This document shows positions 34,492 to 45,061 of a stretch of DNA of 64,000 bases, in pieces (position 1 is the stretch's first letter; every line of letters starts with the position of its first letter). Both the position numbers and the translations under genes were made by a program. This DNA is from Argopecten irradians. Its lineage: Eukaryota > Mollusca > Bivalvia > Pectinida > Pectinidae. The DNA lies in NCBI RefSeq assembly GCF_041381155.1, contig NC_091140.1, positions 21,604,864 through 21,668,863 of the forward strand, written 5' to 3'. A model generated the notes under the pieces. That model worked only from the letters and a program-made list of their open reading frames with translations. It was not told the origin of the DNA and did no database searches.

Positions 34492-35846
34492 CTGGAAGGA
34501 AAGAAAAGATCTCATTAATGGACATAACAGTATTTTAACTAATACGCTGGTTTTGAGATTCCAAAACGACGTAGACAAAGAACGATTTACATACAGTCGC
34601 TTAGTCCACCTCTTGATGCATTGTTATGTCATATCTTGGAGTGTATTTTGTGATGTCATAATCACCATAGGTGGGACTAAATTGACCGTAAATAGTACTT
34701 TTACCCACATACTATAGATTTGGATATCAAAACCCCAATAATAATAGCACCTCCCTTTCTCAAAAACGTTTTGTATTTTACACATTTATTCTCATGGTGA
34801 CCTATTGCGTTAGTCTTTTGTCCGAGTTCGAAAATCAGCTTGATTCCACAGTAATTTACAGAGTTATTGCCCTTTGTACTAATGATTATTATTGGACCTT
34901 GTAAATATGATATCTTGAGTAGATATGCACTTAGCTTCATAAAACTTTGTATTTAGACTAAAATTGGAAAGATTTGATGAGTTCAAAGATTGGCCTGATT
35001 AGATCGTAACTTACTGAGAATAATAGTAATTATGATTGGACCTTGTGAACATGATAACTTAGTAAATATGCACCCAGCCTAATTTCAACTTTGTATGTAG
35101 ACTAACATTGGAAAGATCTCTGACGAGTTAAAAAATCAGCTTGATTTGACCCTTACTTAATTACAGAGTTATTGCCCTTTGCTAGGGATTGAACTAGTAC
35201 TCTGGACCTGTAGATTACTCAAGTTTGAAGCTCAGCTGATCGAGCTAAAGAGATTAGTTCTCTCTAGCCGAGTATATTGCAACTAGTATTCACCTAGCAA
35301 CTATTGTAGCCGAAAATATATCACCTTCTGACTGACATTTCAGCGCTAGAACAGTATAGCTAGTATTCACCAGGGTTACAGTACAGAAAGGCAGTTTCCC
35401 TGTTTACAACTTACTCTAGCATTTTCTCGTTTTATAAATGCTGTCCTGGGTTTTGGAGTGGACGATTTACTACCATACATTTCCCCCTGTGTATCTGTTC
35501 TCGTGGAGTCCTTATTAGTTGATAAAACTTTACAACAATGAATGGTCGGAATAGCGTCTCTGTTGACAGTTCTTCTTTTAGTTTGAGGATGTCCCATCGA
35601 CTCCATTATTGCATACCGCATCGGGAAACATTCCTTGGTAAAATGGCTCGAGCATAGTTTTGAGTTTGTAGTAGGGCCAGCCCATTTGGCTCTCGTTGTC
35701 TTCACAAAATTCGTCCATATCCTACAAAGTGCTGGATTATCCAATGGGAACTTGTGGAGGGACACATGCTCGTCACTAGGCCCGTTCCCGCAGCCAAATG
35801 CTACACATTTATGTCTTTTACCAGATCTAGATCTCGCAGTCGACAT
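33403..35846 (-). CDS. Gene A: THAP zinc-finger protein with IKEEP tail
   Basis: This is a candidate DNA-binding nuclear protein of about 506 residues in two exons, 35846-35415 and 34491-33403, joined in phase 0 (AGA|GTAAGT to TTCCAG|ATT). Residues 14-68 form a C2CH THAP finger (C14, C19, C65, H68; W44 and a DAIPTI box follow the family pattern). The tail is Ser/Thr/Asn-rich and acidic, with IKEEP motifs at about residues 401, 458 and 500. These fit the SUMO consensus (hydrophobic-K-x-E). The start is ATG 35846; no earlier in-frame ATG is visible. The tail is related to genes B and C, and 33507-33804 is nearly identical to gene B. The exact target and function are unknown. Confidence 0.8.
34790..35170. 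repeat. Dispersed repeat in gene A intron
   Basis: GGTGACCTATTGCGTTAGTC, GAGTTATTGCCCTTTG and GGACCTTGTGAACATGATAA match the element at 25447-25990. Two internal copies about 180 bp apart are seen. Confidence 0.7.
35175..35370 (-). mobile_element. tRNA-derived SINE in gene A intron
   Basis: On the minus strand TCTTTAGCTCGATCAGCTGAG is a box A-like motif, and AGTACTAGTTCAATCCCT resembles box B. It is the same family as 16500-16662. The anticodon arm is degenerate. Confidence 0.6.
35415..35846 (-). CDS. Gene A exon 1: THAP domain
   Basis: It encodes MSTARSRSGKRHKCVAFGC and on through KLCSSHF and DAIPTI, then a basic linker ending KRENAR. It contains the whole THAP finger. The donor AGA|GTAAGT lies at 35415/35414. 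The start is 254 bp from the start of gene B on the other strand. Confidence 0.85.
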
Positions 35847-36100
35847 AATTAGCAAATTAGCCTTTAATCATATCCAGTGAAAAGGAAAAATATCCGCCAG
35901 TCCTACCTACTGGGTACTCCCAAGTCGATATTCTACCAGGATCAGTAAGACGCTTGTAAACCTTTGACCTGTCATGCGACCCTTCTGAGCGTTGGTATGA
36001 CGTCGATCTGTTGGTTAGTTTCGTTTTCAGTTTGAGTATCAGCTTGGATTCTGAGTTGTTGTGATAATTAGGCTTGTCCTAACGTGGCTAGTCGTAGAAA
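35847..36100. promoter_or_regulatory. Bidirectional promoter between genes A and B
   Basis: Only 254 bp separate the two divergent start codons. The interval has no clear TATA box and is less AT-rich than its surroundings. It has a CRE-like TATGACGTCG near 35996. Shared control of both genes is inferred from the geometry. Confidence 0.65.
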
Positions 36101-36788
36101 ATGGCATTCGATAGATTTACAGAACTTGATGAAAGTGATCTGAAAAGACTCTTGGAAAAAAAGGATTCAGAAAGCACAAAGAAAATAGTGAAGGCGTCTG
36201 TTGCTGTGTTGCAGAATTATTTGGAGGCAAAAGGGAAACGGTTGCAAGAGATTGAAACTGCTTCTGACGAAGAATGTGACGATATACTGCGGAAATTTTA
36301 TGCGGAGACCAGAAAGGAAGACGGAACAAGATATGCAAAGAAATCTTTGGTTTCCCTTAGATATGGTATACAGAAGCATTTTATTAGAACAAGAGAACAA
36401 GATATCATAAACGACAAGGTATATTTTAAATCCAACGAAACGTTTAAAGCAGTTTTATTAAAGCTAAAAGAGGATGGTATAGGTGAGAGTGTTCATACAG
36501 AACCAGTTACCGTAGAGGACATGGCGAAACTTTATGGTGGGCCTGCATTTGACACCCGTACTCCAGAAGGACTTCAGAGGAAAGTTATGTTTGAATGCCT
36601 CTATTACTTTTGCAGTCGTGGACGAGAAAACATACGTGGACTGAAAAAGTCTAGTTTTGTGGAAGAAGTTAATTTATCAGGTCGAAAGTATATTGCCCTA
36701 GTTAGAACTATTAAGACAAAGAAAAATGATGGAGAAGATGAAGTCGATGACATCCTCAACGAACCTATTCGAATGTATGACAGGCCAG
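36101..36788 (+). CDS. Gene B exon 1: N-terminal part of Crypton-type domain
   Basis: It starts MAFDRFTELDESDLKRLLE and has the SAM-like core-binding region of Crypton-family recombinases (DILRKFYAETRKEDGTRYAK, SLVSLRYGIQKHF). The catalytic-domain start follows (GLQRKVMFE, CSRGRENIRGL). The donor is CCAG|GTAAAA at 36788. Confidence 0.85.
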
Positions 36789-39700
36789 GTAAAATATACT
36801 GTATAAGTGCTGTCTCAGTCATCATTCAATTCACCTCTTCTATTAAACAGTCTGGCATGCAATAATATTAAACTGCGCGGTATACCTGCCTTATTTCCTA
36901 TTCTCTCCATTTAAGGCTGCGCTCATGAATACTTAAGTATATCTGGGCTCACGTTACCCATTCACATTTTCGTTAATAACGAATCGATCTGGCTATTTGC
37001 TAAAATAAATTCATCCTAATTAGCAAAAAATGCTTAAGTTTTACTTCACACACCCGATATTCAATCACACGGACACGAGCTTCAAATATAGTTTTTTTCT
37101 ATCACATTAGTTTCATAGCAAGTCTAAAACAGTTGATAAATTAATCAGTTACTGTACCTGCATATATAATTTAATGTTGAAGGAATGTAAAGTAACATGC
37201 AATATGCACGACAGAGTATGGTTTAATGAATGATCAGGATCTTTTGTATGTGTGTACTTTTCACTTGATGCATAAAATACATTATTTGATGCCTCTTAGT
37301 AATTTAATGCTTTTCATTATGAAATGCTGTGAATGCACAATTTGCAAAATGGAATTCTTATTTACTAAAGAGAAAAAATCACTTTCGCAATTTTTGCTAA
37401 GTAAACTGGAAAATCAGTGTGAGCTCAGTATATGTACCGGTATATTGATAAGTCTCTTTTAAGGTCTAATATCATGTAAATGCCATATACCAGTAATAAA
37501 ACGGTTATCAACATGTTTTTAGGTGGATACAGTAATTTATCAACCCTTGAAAGTGATACAACCAGCCTAGTGGAGGGTAGAAAAACTATTGCAGGCAATC
37601 CAGTCTAGCAATAATATTAACATTGTGTAGCAATCAAATCACAAGATTGGTATTAAATCATGTACGGTAACCTACATTAATGTGTAGTGAACCCTTGACC
37701 TCTAGCTAGCACAGCCTTCAAATCAGACACTTGATCCCTTGAGTGGATATTTTTGACATTCCAAAATTAAACCTGACTCCTTGATATTGAAGCATGTGCA
37801 TCTATTTGTCACATGTTTTGATCCTTTAGATCTAAATTTCTTTTTAATGATGATTTGATTTCAGAAATTGCCAAAACCTAAAGGTCCACTCCAGATACCC
37901 TATCTAGTAGTTATATTGTATTATTAATTTTGCGGTGTTTTTATTTTCGCTATATTCGCAATTCCATCGAAATCTGAAAATTTTAAACACCAGCGAAATA
38001 TTTAGCACAGCGCTGAGAAGTATTGTTATCTACTAGGTGCCGTGGGTCACGTAATATCGGTGACAGTGGTGTCCATATCTCCTGTTTTTTCAATGTTTTA
38101 GCCATGTATCAAGAGACTTTATTACTGTGTATGTACATGTTTATACCTATAGACAATTGTCTGTCGACTGAGTATAAACAAGCTAAGACCGTGTAAAGCA
38201 AACAATTCATTGATAACAACTTACTACATGTATACATTAGTAGGATGTGTTTTGTTGTATCAGTTTTACTTCAGTGAATTCTTTCGAGTGAACTCACTGG
38301 CGCATGACAACAGTGTACACACAAGGCAAGATTAAAAACACATGTGTTGACAAGCGTAGTTCTGTTTCAAAGTTGATTTATCCCCTTATCAAATTATAAT
38401 GTACAATGTATATAAGGTTGAATAATACTGATAATGTCGATGTACAAGCTATCCTCGAAATATATGGAGCAGATGCACCATGAAAGTAAACCCCGACACC
38501 CGGGGCTAGTGAATTTCAGGTCAGGGGTAGTGGCTTCACAATCAGTACTACTTTACTAGCACATTTGGCGTGCCACTCATGCTTAGTGTTTACAGGCCCA
38601 ATTTAAGATGCTCAGAGTTCTTGGTTATTAAAAAAACAGTTAACAAAAAAAAAAATCATATTGACATTGGTAACCTTAAATGAAGTAAAAGTTCAACATA
38701 GTGTGTTATACTAGCATATCACAGTAAAACTGACTTATTTGGCTTCCTTAGAACTGTTTTTTTTTTTTTTGATATGTGAGCAAATTTTAATGGACTCTTA
38801 GACTTTTTTTGCCTTTGATCTATTTGACCTGTAACAGGAGAGGAGAAAATGTAGCGGCTAGACCGGGATTCGAACCCGGGACCCTCAGAACACTAGCTGA
38901 GTGCTCTACTGACTGAGCTACCTAGCCTGGTCACCGATGATCGACCCAGTCCAATCCCACTACACTCCTCCCTCCTTTCTCGAAGTCTTCGCCCTCAAAG
39001 ACACACGAGACCCTTCCAAACACCACCAATGTGAGTTATTTATTTGGGCGCCAATTCTGTAACAGGAGAGGAGAAAATGTAGCGGCCAGACCGGGATTCG
39101 AACCCGGGACCCTCCTAACACTAACTGAGTGCTCTATCGACTGAGCTACCTGGTCACCGATGATCAACTCAGTCCAATCCTGTTACAGACCTTTGTGATA
39201 TTGAGTGAAGATCTACTGTTAAACACATGTAATATGAGGTTAGAAACCCTTCATTGCATGATGCTACATGCCAGATATCATATCTCTGGACCCCTTAGTT
39301 ACATTCATTAAGTTCAGTAAGTTAGTTACATTCATTAAGTTCAGTAAGTTATATAAAATTTTGGCTTATTTGACCCCAGAAATATTAATTAAATTAATGG
39401 TAAGACATTTATTTGCACAAACTTGGTAGTCTTAAATATCTCAACATGACTCAGGCCTAATATCAGATCACTATTTAGATTCTAGAAAAAAAATAGGCGG
39501 CTTTGACTCATGGCTATCCTTGAATGAAGGTCAAGGTTATTCATTTGAACAAATTTTAAAGCACTTTCACTCAGCATGATATGCTACAAGCCTTATATCA
39601 GGTCTCTAGTCCTCTTATATTGAGAAGAAGTTGTTTATAGATTCCTGTTTGAACTTTAAGACCTTGAATGAACTTTGAAGGTCAAGGTCATTCATACAAA

Positions 39701-42700
39701 CAAGGTTTGTCACTTTTCCTGATAGCGTGCTATGCTTCTGACCTTGAAAGTGTATCAAGGATAGATTCATTGTCGGCGTCAGCGTCTGCGTCCAGGAAAC
39801 GGTTTCCATGCGATAACTTAAGTATTTATTGTCCGATTTCAAACAAATTTGGTATATTGCTTTATATCAATGAGGTTCCGATGAGTTTGATAAAGGTCAA
39901 ATTCTGTCAATATTTGCAAGAGTTACGTGACTTTAAAATCGTCAAAACAGATAAATCCCTCGTTTCCGCTCGATAACATAAATATTTATCGTCCAATTTC
40001 AACCAAATTTTATAAATTGTTATTAATATCAATGAGATCTAGGATGAGTTCAATAATCAAGAGTTACAGACTTGATAACTTCATATAATTATTAACAATA
40101 TCTTCAACTGAAGATAACTATTTTTTGTGATGCTGTGCAGGCGACACATCCACTTCCGTGGAATTCTTGTTATTTAGATACATGTATTTGTTATGGTGTA
40201 TATAAGGAGCAAATAAAAAGGCTTTCATCAAAATGATGAAATCATCACAGTTGTTGTATAAAAACATAACCAATCATTGATTTATCATTGTAAGCTATCA
40301 ACTGATCAATTTTAGATAAAACATTTTATAAAAAATTTCATGAAAAATCTTAACAAAAATAATTTTATATAAAATCATTATCTGTACAGATTTTTTTTTC
40401 AGGTAATCCTAACTGTCCTGTGGCATCCTTCAAAAAGTATGTGAGTAAACTTCATACAGGAATTGAAAGTTTCTGGCAGAGGCCAAGAAAGAATGTTTGT
40501 GAAGAGGACCCCACGTGGTACGAGGGTATTCCTGTGGGGAAAAATGCAATTTACTCTTACATGAAGAAACTTAGCCAAGACTTTCATCTGAGTAAAAGAT
40601 ACACAAACTTGTCTGTCAGGGCCACTAGTATCGCAAAACTGGATCATTATGGGGTGGAGACCCGTCACGTGTTGGGTGTATCAGGTCATCACAGGCCTGA
40701 ACCCACAACAAAGAACCACACCTTCTGGCTTAGTGACGAGGGGAGATGTTTAATGTCAGATATCCTCAGTGGACAGGTGGATCCAAAAGCAAAGTGTGTG
40801 AAAAGGTGTTCAGCAGCTGCAGCAGGTGGAACAAGTTCATATGAAACGATGGCAAATTCACATGTCGAGGAACAGAACAATATCCATATCAACAGACTAC
40901 CATTGCAAAGTGTGCCCGAGCTACCCTACTCTAATAGTACAAATGTAAGTTTGACATCCAACATGAAATTAAAAGTGAAAATTTAGAAATAGCTTGTAAT
41001 ATTATTTAATTAATTTAATTTATTGAATTAATATGTACAAAGTGCAAAGTATTTATTGAAGTTTAAGTTTTTTGATGACATTATAAAGATGAATTTACAA
41101 CAACAAACAAGTGAAAGACTCCGTGTGTAAATATATGTAACAATGAAAGTTCATCTCACTGTTTTGCCACTTGGTGTAGTGATACTCAACTACTGTACTG
41201 TAATTAAGATGGCACATGTTACAGGAATTATAACATTGATTTTTTTTTTATCTTTTTATAACTGTTCAGGGAGTGGTGATATGATATGTACCATATAGTA
41301 TCATTTAAATGTAAGTTGATAACGTTTGGGACTCTACAAAATTGCTTTATATTGTGTTTTCTTTCTTCAGGGTTTTGCTGAGAAACAGTTGCCCATGATG
41401 ACTGAAACAAAGATGGACAGAATGGAGGAAAGGGAGAATATTGAGGCGCTGTTAAAGAAGGCTGTACTGAGTCTTTGTCAGGAAAAATATCAAAATCCGA
41501 TCGAGGTTGATGCGTTAATCTGTGTAACTTTGACACCTACCAACAACCATGTGGTGAAAATTCATGAGAAAGTTGGGAATTGGAGTGACAAGACTTCAGG
41601 TATGTCATTTGAAGGTGAACATGGTGACATACCATCAGCTATGTACTCCACAGAGCAAAACCCTAAACCAAAATCGAATGGAAGAAATGAAAATGTACTG
41701 ATGACAAATGGCACTGGTGATTCAGAAACCATGGTACAGAAACAGAATACTGAAATCTTACCTTCAAGTAGTGCTGGTGTACTGGGTTCAGAAGCCATGG
41801 TACAGACTACTAAAAGCTTACCTTCAAGTAGCGCTGGTATACTGGGTTCAGAAGCCATTGTGCAGAATACTAAAAGCTTACCTTCAAGTAGCGCTGGTGT
41901 ACTGGGTTCAGAAACCATGGTACAGAATACTAAAATCTTACCTTTACATGTAAGTAGCGCTGGTGTACTAGGTTCAGAAACAGTCTCAAAAAGGACACCA
42001 CATCTTAGTTACCAAGACCTGGGACAGATTGTTCATGACAAAGACAGCATGTACTACAGTACTGATGCATCAAGAAAAGATAATTCTGTGGGTCACATAC
42101 AACCTACACCAGTAGGATTATTGGTACCATGCAATAAATCTCCAATGCTAGTTTATCCGATATCTACTTCAAATGGAAAAACTCTGATATGCAGAAAGAG
42201 AAAGTTAGATCAACCCGAGATACAACATCACGAGGAAGGATCTCAGAATTATCTATCGATCATAGAGCAACGGGAAAAGCATTTGTCATATCATCGAGGT
42301 TCTAGTGTTAATAACAATGATGAAAGTAATGGTAATCAAACACCAGGTGAAAATTTAACAGGTGTAGTGATCAAGGAGGAGCCGCCGTGGGACAGTGTGG
42401 GGGAGACACAATCAAAATGGCCGTCAGAAAACCCGGGAATGGACGGTGGAAACTGTGAACTTGTCGGTAACACTCCGACACAGTGTGTCTATTCATCAGA
42501 GGGAAATCATGAGGTTCCACTGGAAATGTCTGTTACTTCAATCAAGGAGGAACCACAGGATTCTGATCCAGATGATTCAGAAATGGCGATTGATAGAGAG
42601 TTGTCCAACAGTGACAGTGTTAGACATTCAGATAATATGTTCACAAATACAAGCCGAAACCTGTCTGAAATTACCAGTAATAGCAATAGAGCAGAACATT

Positions 42701-42786
42701 TTAGCAGTGAAAGTAAAGACATTCAATTAGGTATCAGAGCTGCTCTAGGTTATCCTGAACCAATATATCAGTTTCCATTTGTATGA
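36101..42786 (+). CDS. Gene B: Crypton-derived recombinase-fold protein with SLCQEKY module and IKEEP tail
   Basis: About 881 residues in three exons: 36101-36788, 40403-40944 and 41371-42786, all phases consistent (1, then 0). Exons 1-2 encode a DUF3504-like domain (KIAA1958/ZMYM kin) derived from Crypton tyrosine recombinases: GLQRKVMFECLYYFCSRGRE carries the first Arg region (R173-R179), NPNCPVASFKKYVSKLH follows, then NLSVRATS (R302) and SGHH (323-326). The His of the HxxR motif is Leu here and no Tyr sits at the usual place after SGHH, so recombinase activity is unlikely. Exon 3 adds a SLCQEKY module (about 425-480), four 20-residue repeats and IKEEP sites at about 744 and 801. It is probably a nuclear DNA- or chromatin-binding factor (inferred). 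Confidence 0.8.
36789..40402 (+). other. Gene B intron 1 (3.6 kb)
   Basis: It contains two tRNA-derived repeats (38829-39187) and dispersed repeats at about 39490-40165 with GGTCAAGGTCATTCAT words and a GACACATCCACTTCCGTGGA end. 36900-38800 is unique-looking AT-rich sequence with no recognised exon. Confidence 0.7.
38829..39187 (-). mobile_element. Two tRNA-derived repeat copies
   Basis: On the minus strand each copy carries GTAGCTCAGTCAGTAGAGC (box A) and GGTCCCGGGTTCGAATCCCG (box B). Copy 1 (about 38857-38940) even has a near-complete acceptor stem (GGCTAGG with TCTAGCC). The anticodon loop has eight bases and copy 2 has a broken anticodon stem, so neither looks like a working tRNA. Both begin AACAGGAGAGGAGAAAATGT. 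The pair is bounded by TGTAACAGGA and TCCTGTTACA, so the ends are inverted. Confidence 0.65.
40403..40944 (+). CDS. Gene B exon 2: C-terminal part of Crypton-type domain
   Basis: It encodes NPNCPVASFKKYVSKLH, VGKNAIYSYMKKLSQ, SVRATSIAKLDHYGV and VLGVSGHHRPE, the DUF3504 signature order. It then runs into a Ser/Asn-rich linker. The donor is AAT|GTAAGT at 40944. Confidence 0.85.
41371..42786 (+). CDS. Gene B exon 3: SLCQEKY module, repeats and IKEEP tail
   Basis: It encodes ALLKKAVLSLCQEKY and VDALICVTLTPT, matching the start of gene C. Next come the 20-residue repeats, then a PTPVGL...SPMLVYPISTS segment shared with gene A, the 298-bp tract shared with gene A, and the C terminus PIYQFPFV. Confidence 0.85.
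   Translation, partial: GFAEKQLPMMTETKMDRMEERENIEALLKKAVLSLCQEKYQNPIEVDALICVTLTPTNNHVVKIHEKVGNWSDKTSGMSFEGEHGDIPSAMYSTEQNPKPKSNGRNENVLMTNGTGDSETMVQKQNTEILPSSSAGVLGSEAMVQTTKSLPSSSAGILGSEAIVQNTKSLPSSSAGVLGSETMVQNTKILPLHVSSAGVLGSETVSKRTPHLSYQDLGQIVHDKDSMYYSTDASRKDNSVGHIQPTPVGLLVPCNKSPMLVYPISTSNGKTLICRKRKLDQPEIQHHEEGSQNYLSIIEQREKHLSYHRGSSVNNNDESNGNQTPGENLTGVVIKEEPPWDSVGETQSKWPSENPGMDGGNCELVGNTPTQCVYSSEGNHEVPLEMSVTSIKEEPQDSDPDDSEMAIDRELSNSDSVRHSDNMFTNTSRNLSEITSNSNRAEHFSSESKDIQLGIRAALGYPEPIYQFPFV
41722..41985 (+). repeat. In-frame 60-bp repeats in gene B
   Basis: Four copies of a unit like SSSAGVLGSEAMVQNTKSLP. The period is 60 bp, with the last copy slightly altered (LPLHVSSAGVLGSE). The repeats are Ser-rich and probably disordered. 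Length variation between individuals is likely. Confidence 0.9.
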
Positions 42787-43389
42787 TTTTGTGGAGAGAT
42801 GTTCAGTTTCTAATGATAGGAAAAGTCTTCAGACATCCAGATGACATTACATTTCTTATGGTGTCTTTTCCAAAACTGCAAGTTTCTGTAGAATATCTAT
42901 GACTGTACATGTTTCAGGATACTTTGATCCGTCCACACCTTTGATAATACCATGAATTCTAACTTTACTATAAATACATATTGTTATTACTGCATGTATT
43001 CGCTGTAATTAGTGCCCCTCCTCCCCCCCATAAGCTCCCCTCCACTCATATGGAGAAGGAGTTGAAGTTATGTACATGCCACCCCAACCCCATGAATTTA
43101 AAAAGGTTTTACGACTTGTGATATAAATGCGTCTCAAAGCAAGGAAGGCATATACATGTTTACTAAGCCATGACAACACAGAGTGTTAAAACGTAGGAAA
43201 TTATTCTTAGAATTAATTATAACGTCCACAATGTAAGTTTTGGTTCCCTATTATGCGCCCTCTCCCTTTGTTACAATATAGGTGCCCTGGGTGCTAACAA
43301 TGGCGAATGCAGTATTATTATGTTGATTATTTTTTGTTGATTTTAAAAATTTTAAAATACAGTTGTATACATACAGTATTATTATCTTT
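42787..43389 (+). other. Gene B 3' flank
   Basis: Likely 3' UTR followed by AT-rich sequence. A C-rich stretch (CCCCTCCTCCCCCCCATAAG) lies near 43014. No coding signal is seen. Confidence 0.45.
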
Positions 43390-44215
43390 TCTTCTCATAA
43401 GCTCACCTGGTCCAGGGGAACAAGGTGAGCATATGCCATACCATGGTGTCTGCCATCCATCCATATGTCATCAATCAACGACTTCTTTGTAACTGTTGGT
43501 TGGAGTTTAACCAAATTTAACTGGTAGAACAAGATGGCGGACAGGCCGCCATCTTGGATTTTGATAGTTAAAGTTAGTTACTGCTATTTCTCAGAAAGTG
43601 TTGAAGGGATTCTTCTCAAATTTAACATGTAGGTTCCCAAAGGGTCCTTATTATGCATATTGCATTTTTGGACCGATCGATCAACAAGATGGCCGACAAG
43701 TCGCCATCTTGGATTTTGACAAGTGAAGTTTGTTACCGCTATTTCTCAAGAAGTACTGAAGGGAGCTATCTCTAATTTTATGTGCATGGTCCCCTAGGTC
43801 CCTGGTTATGCATATTGCATTTTGGTACCGATCGGTGAACAAGATGGCCGACAGGACACCATCTTGGATTTTGACAATTTTGTTACCGCTATTTCTCAGA
43901 AAGTACTGAAGGCATCTGTGTCAAATTGCATGTGCAGGTTCCCCTATGGGTTTAGTTGTGCATATTGTATTTTGGGACTGACTGATCGATCATAAAGATT
44001 GCCGACAGGTAGCCATCTTGGATTTTGATAATTGAAGTTTGTTACTATTATATATCTCAGAAAGTACTCAAAGGATCTTTCTCAAATTTCATATGTTGCT
44101 ATACGTAGTAAAAGTTTGTAAAGCAGAGAAGAGATCCCTCTTTCGTTTGTTTGACATAGATCATTCTTTGGTGGGCGCCAAGATCCCTCTGGGATCTCTT
44201 GTTTAGGTTGGTCTG
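43390..44215. repeat. Dispersed repeat with four 156-bp copies bearing an AAGATGGC palindrome
   Basis: It starts near AGCTCACCTGGTCC. AACAAGATGGC...GCCATCTTGGATTTTGA occurs near 43528, 43684, 43838 and (decayed) 43993, spaced about 155 bp. The first copy reads as a near-perfect hairpin. The element ends CCCTCTGGGATCTCTTGTTT. Confidence 0.8.
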
Positions 44216-45061
44216 AAAAACCAAGATGGCTGCCACAAATGCCATCTTGAAAAACACACTCAGGCCAGTTTTAGCGTTGCAATTTAACTGAAAATGTCAA
44301 AGATGTGAACAAAAGACAGCTCATTAAATGTTATTTGCATGCTAGCTGTCATGACCACTTTATACGACTCCCATTTTGAAAAATAATTTTTTCAGTACAG
44401 AACCTATTCCAAGATCAGGACCTATAGTCATCATGCTTTATTTGTAATCGTGTGCTGTCTGCTGTTTATAAACTTTTCATTCAACCGACTTCTCCTCAAT
44501 AAACAAAAGGTCTAGGGTACTGATGTTTGATTTTTAGCAAGCTGGAATGAAAGGCTACCAAGATGCCTGACACCTAAAAATAAAGGCATTGCACGTGGCA
44601 TGCTGGGATATCAAATTAACTTAAAATAAAGGTCAAGCTCATAACAAAGTTGATTTGATTATTTTTAAAGAATGGAAAAATATCAAATTTATTATCTTGC
44701 GACTACTACCATTCTCTATACATTCATTATATGATCACCAGGTTGCAAGTGAGCAATTTAGGTCCATTGAGCTCTTGTTGAGAAGTCATTTAATGAAAAG
44801 TTTATGCACAGCCAACAATGAAGTGCAGAGAAAGGCGACTATACGTGAAGGTTATATCAACCTTTCAGGTCAAATGACCCAATAAACTACCACTACATGC
44901 TGAAGGATTGAAACAGAGAGATAACTCAGATAGATCATTCATTGACCATGTAAGAATAAGATTCTGTTGATTGAATAAAGATGGCTGGCACTGCACCATG
45001 GGATATTAGCTTATCTGCTTTGGCAAGGCAGAGAAATAATAAAGAAATATTTCAATTACTG
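44216..45061. other. Non-coding stretch
   Basis: Nothing is recognised apart from another AAGATGGC(T/C)G hairpin-like pair (44222-44250) and a 'GAGATAACTCAGATAGATCA' fragment of the gagttatctccctt class near 44920. Confidence 0.4.

Noticed and set aside
41562-41918. Minus-strand frame opposite gene B repeats
   Set aside because: It is a shadow of the 60-bp in-frame repeats on the coding strand.
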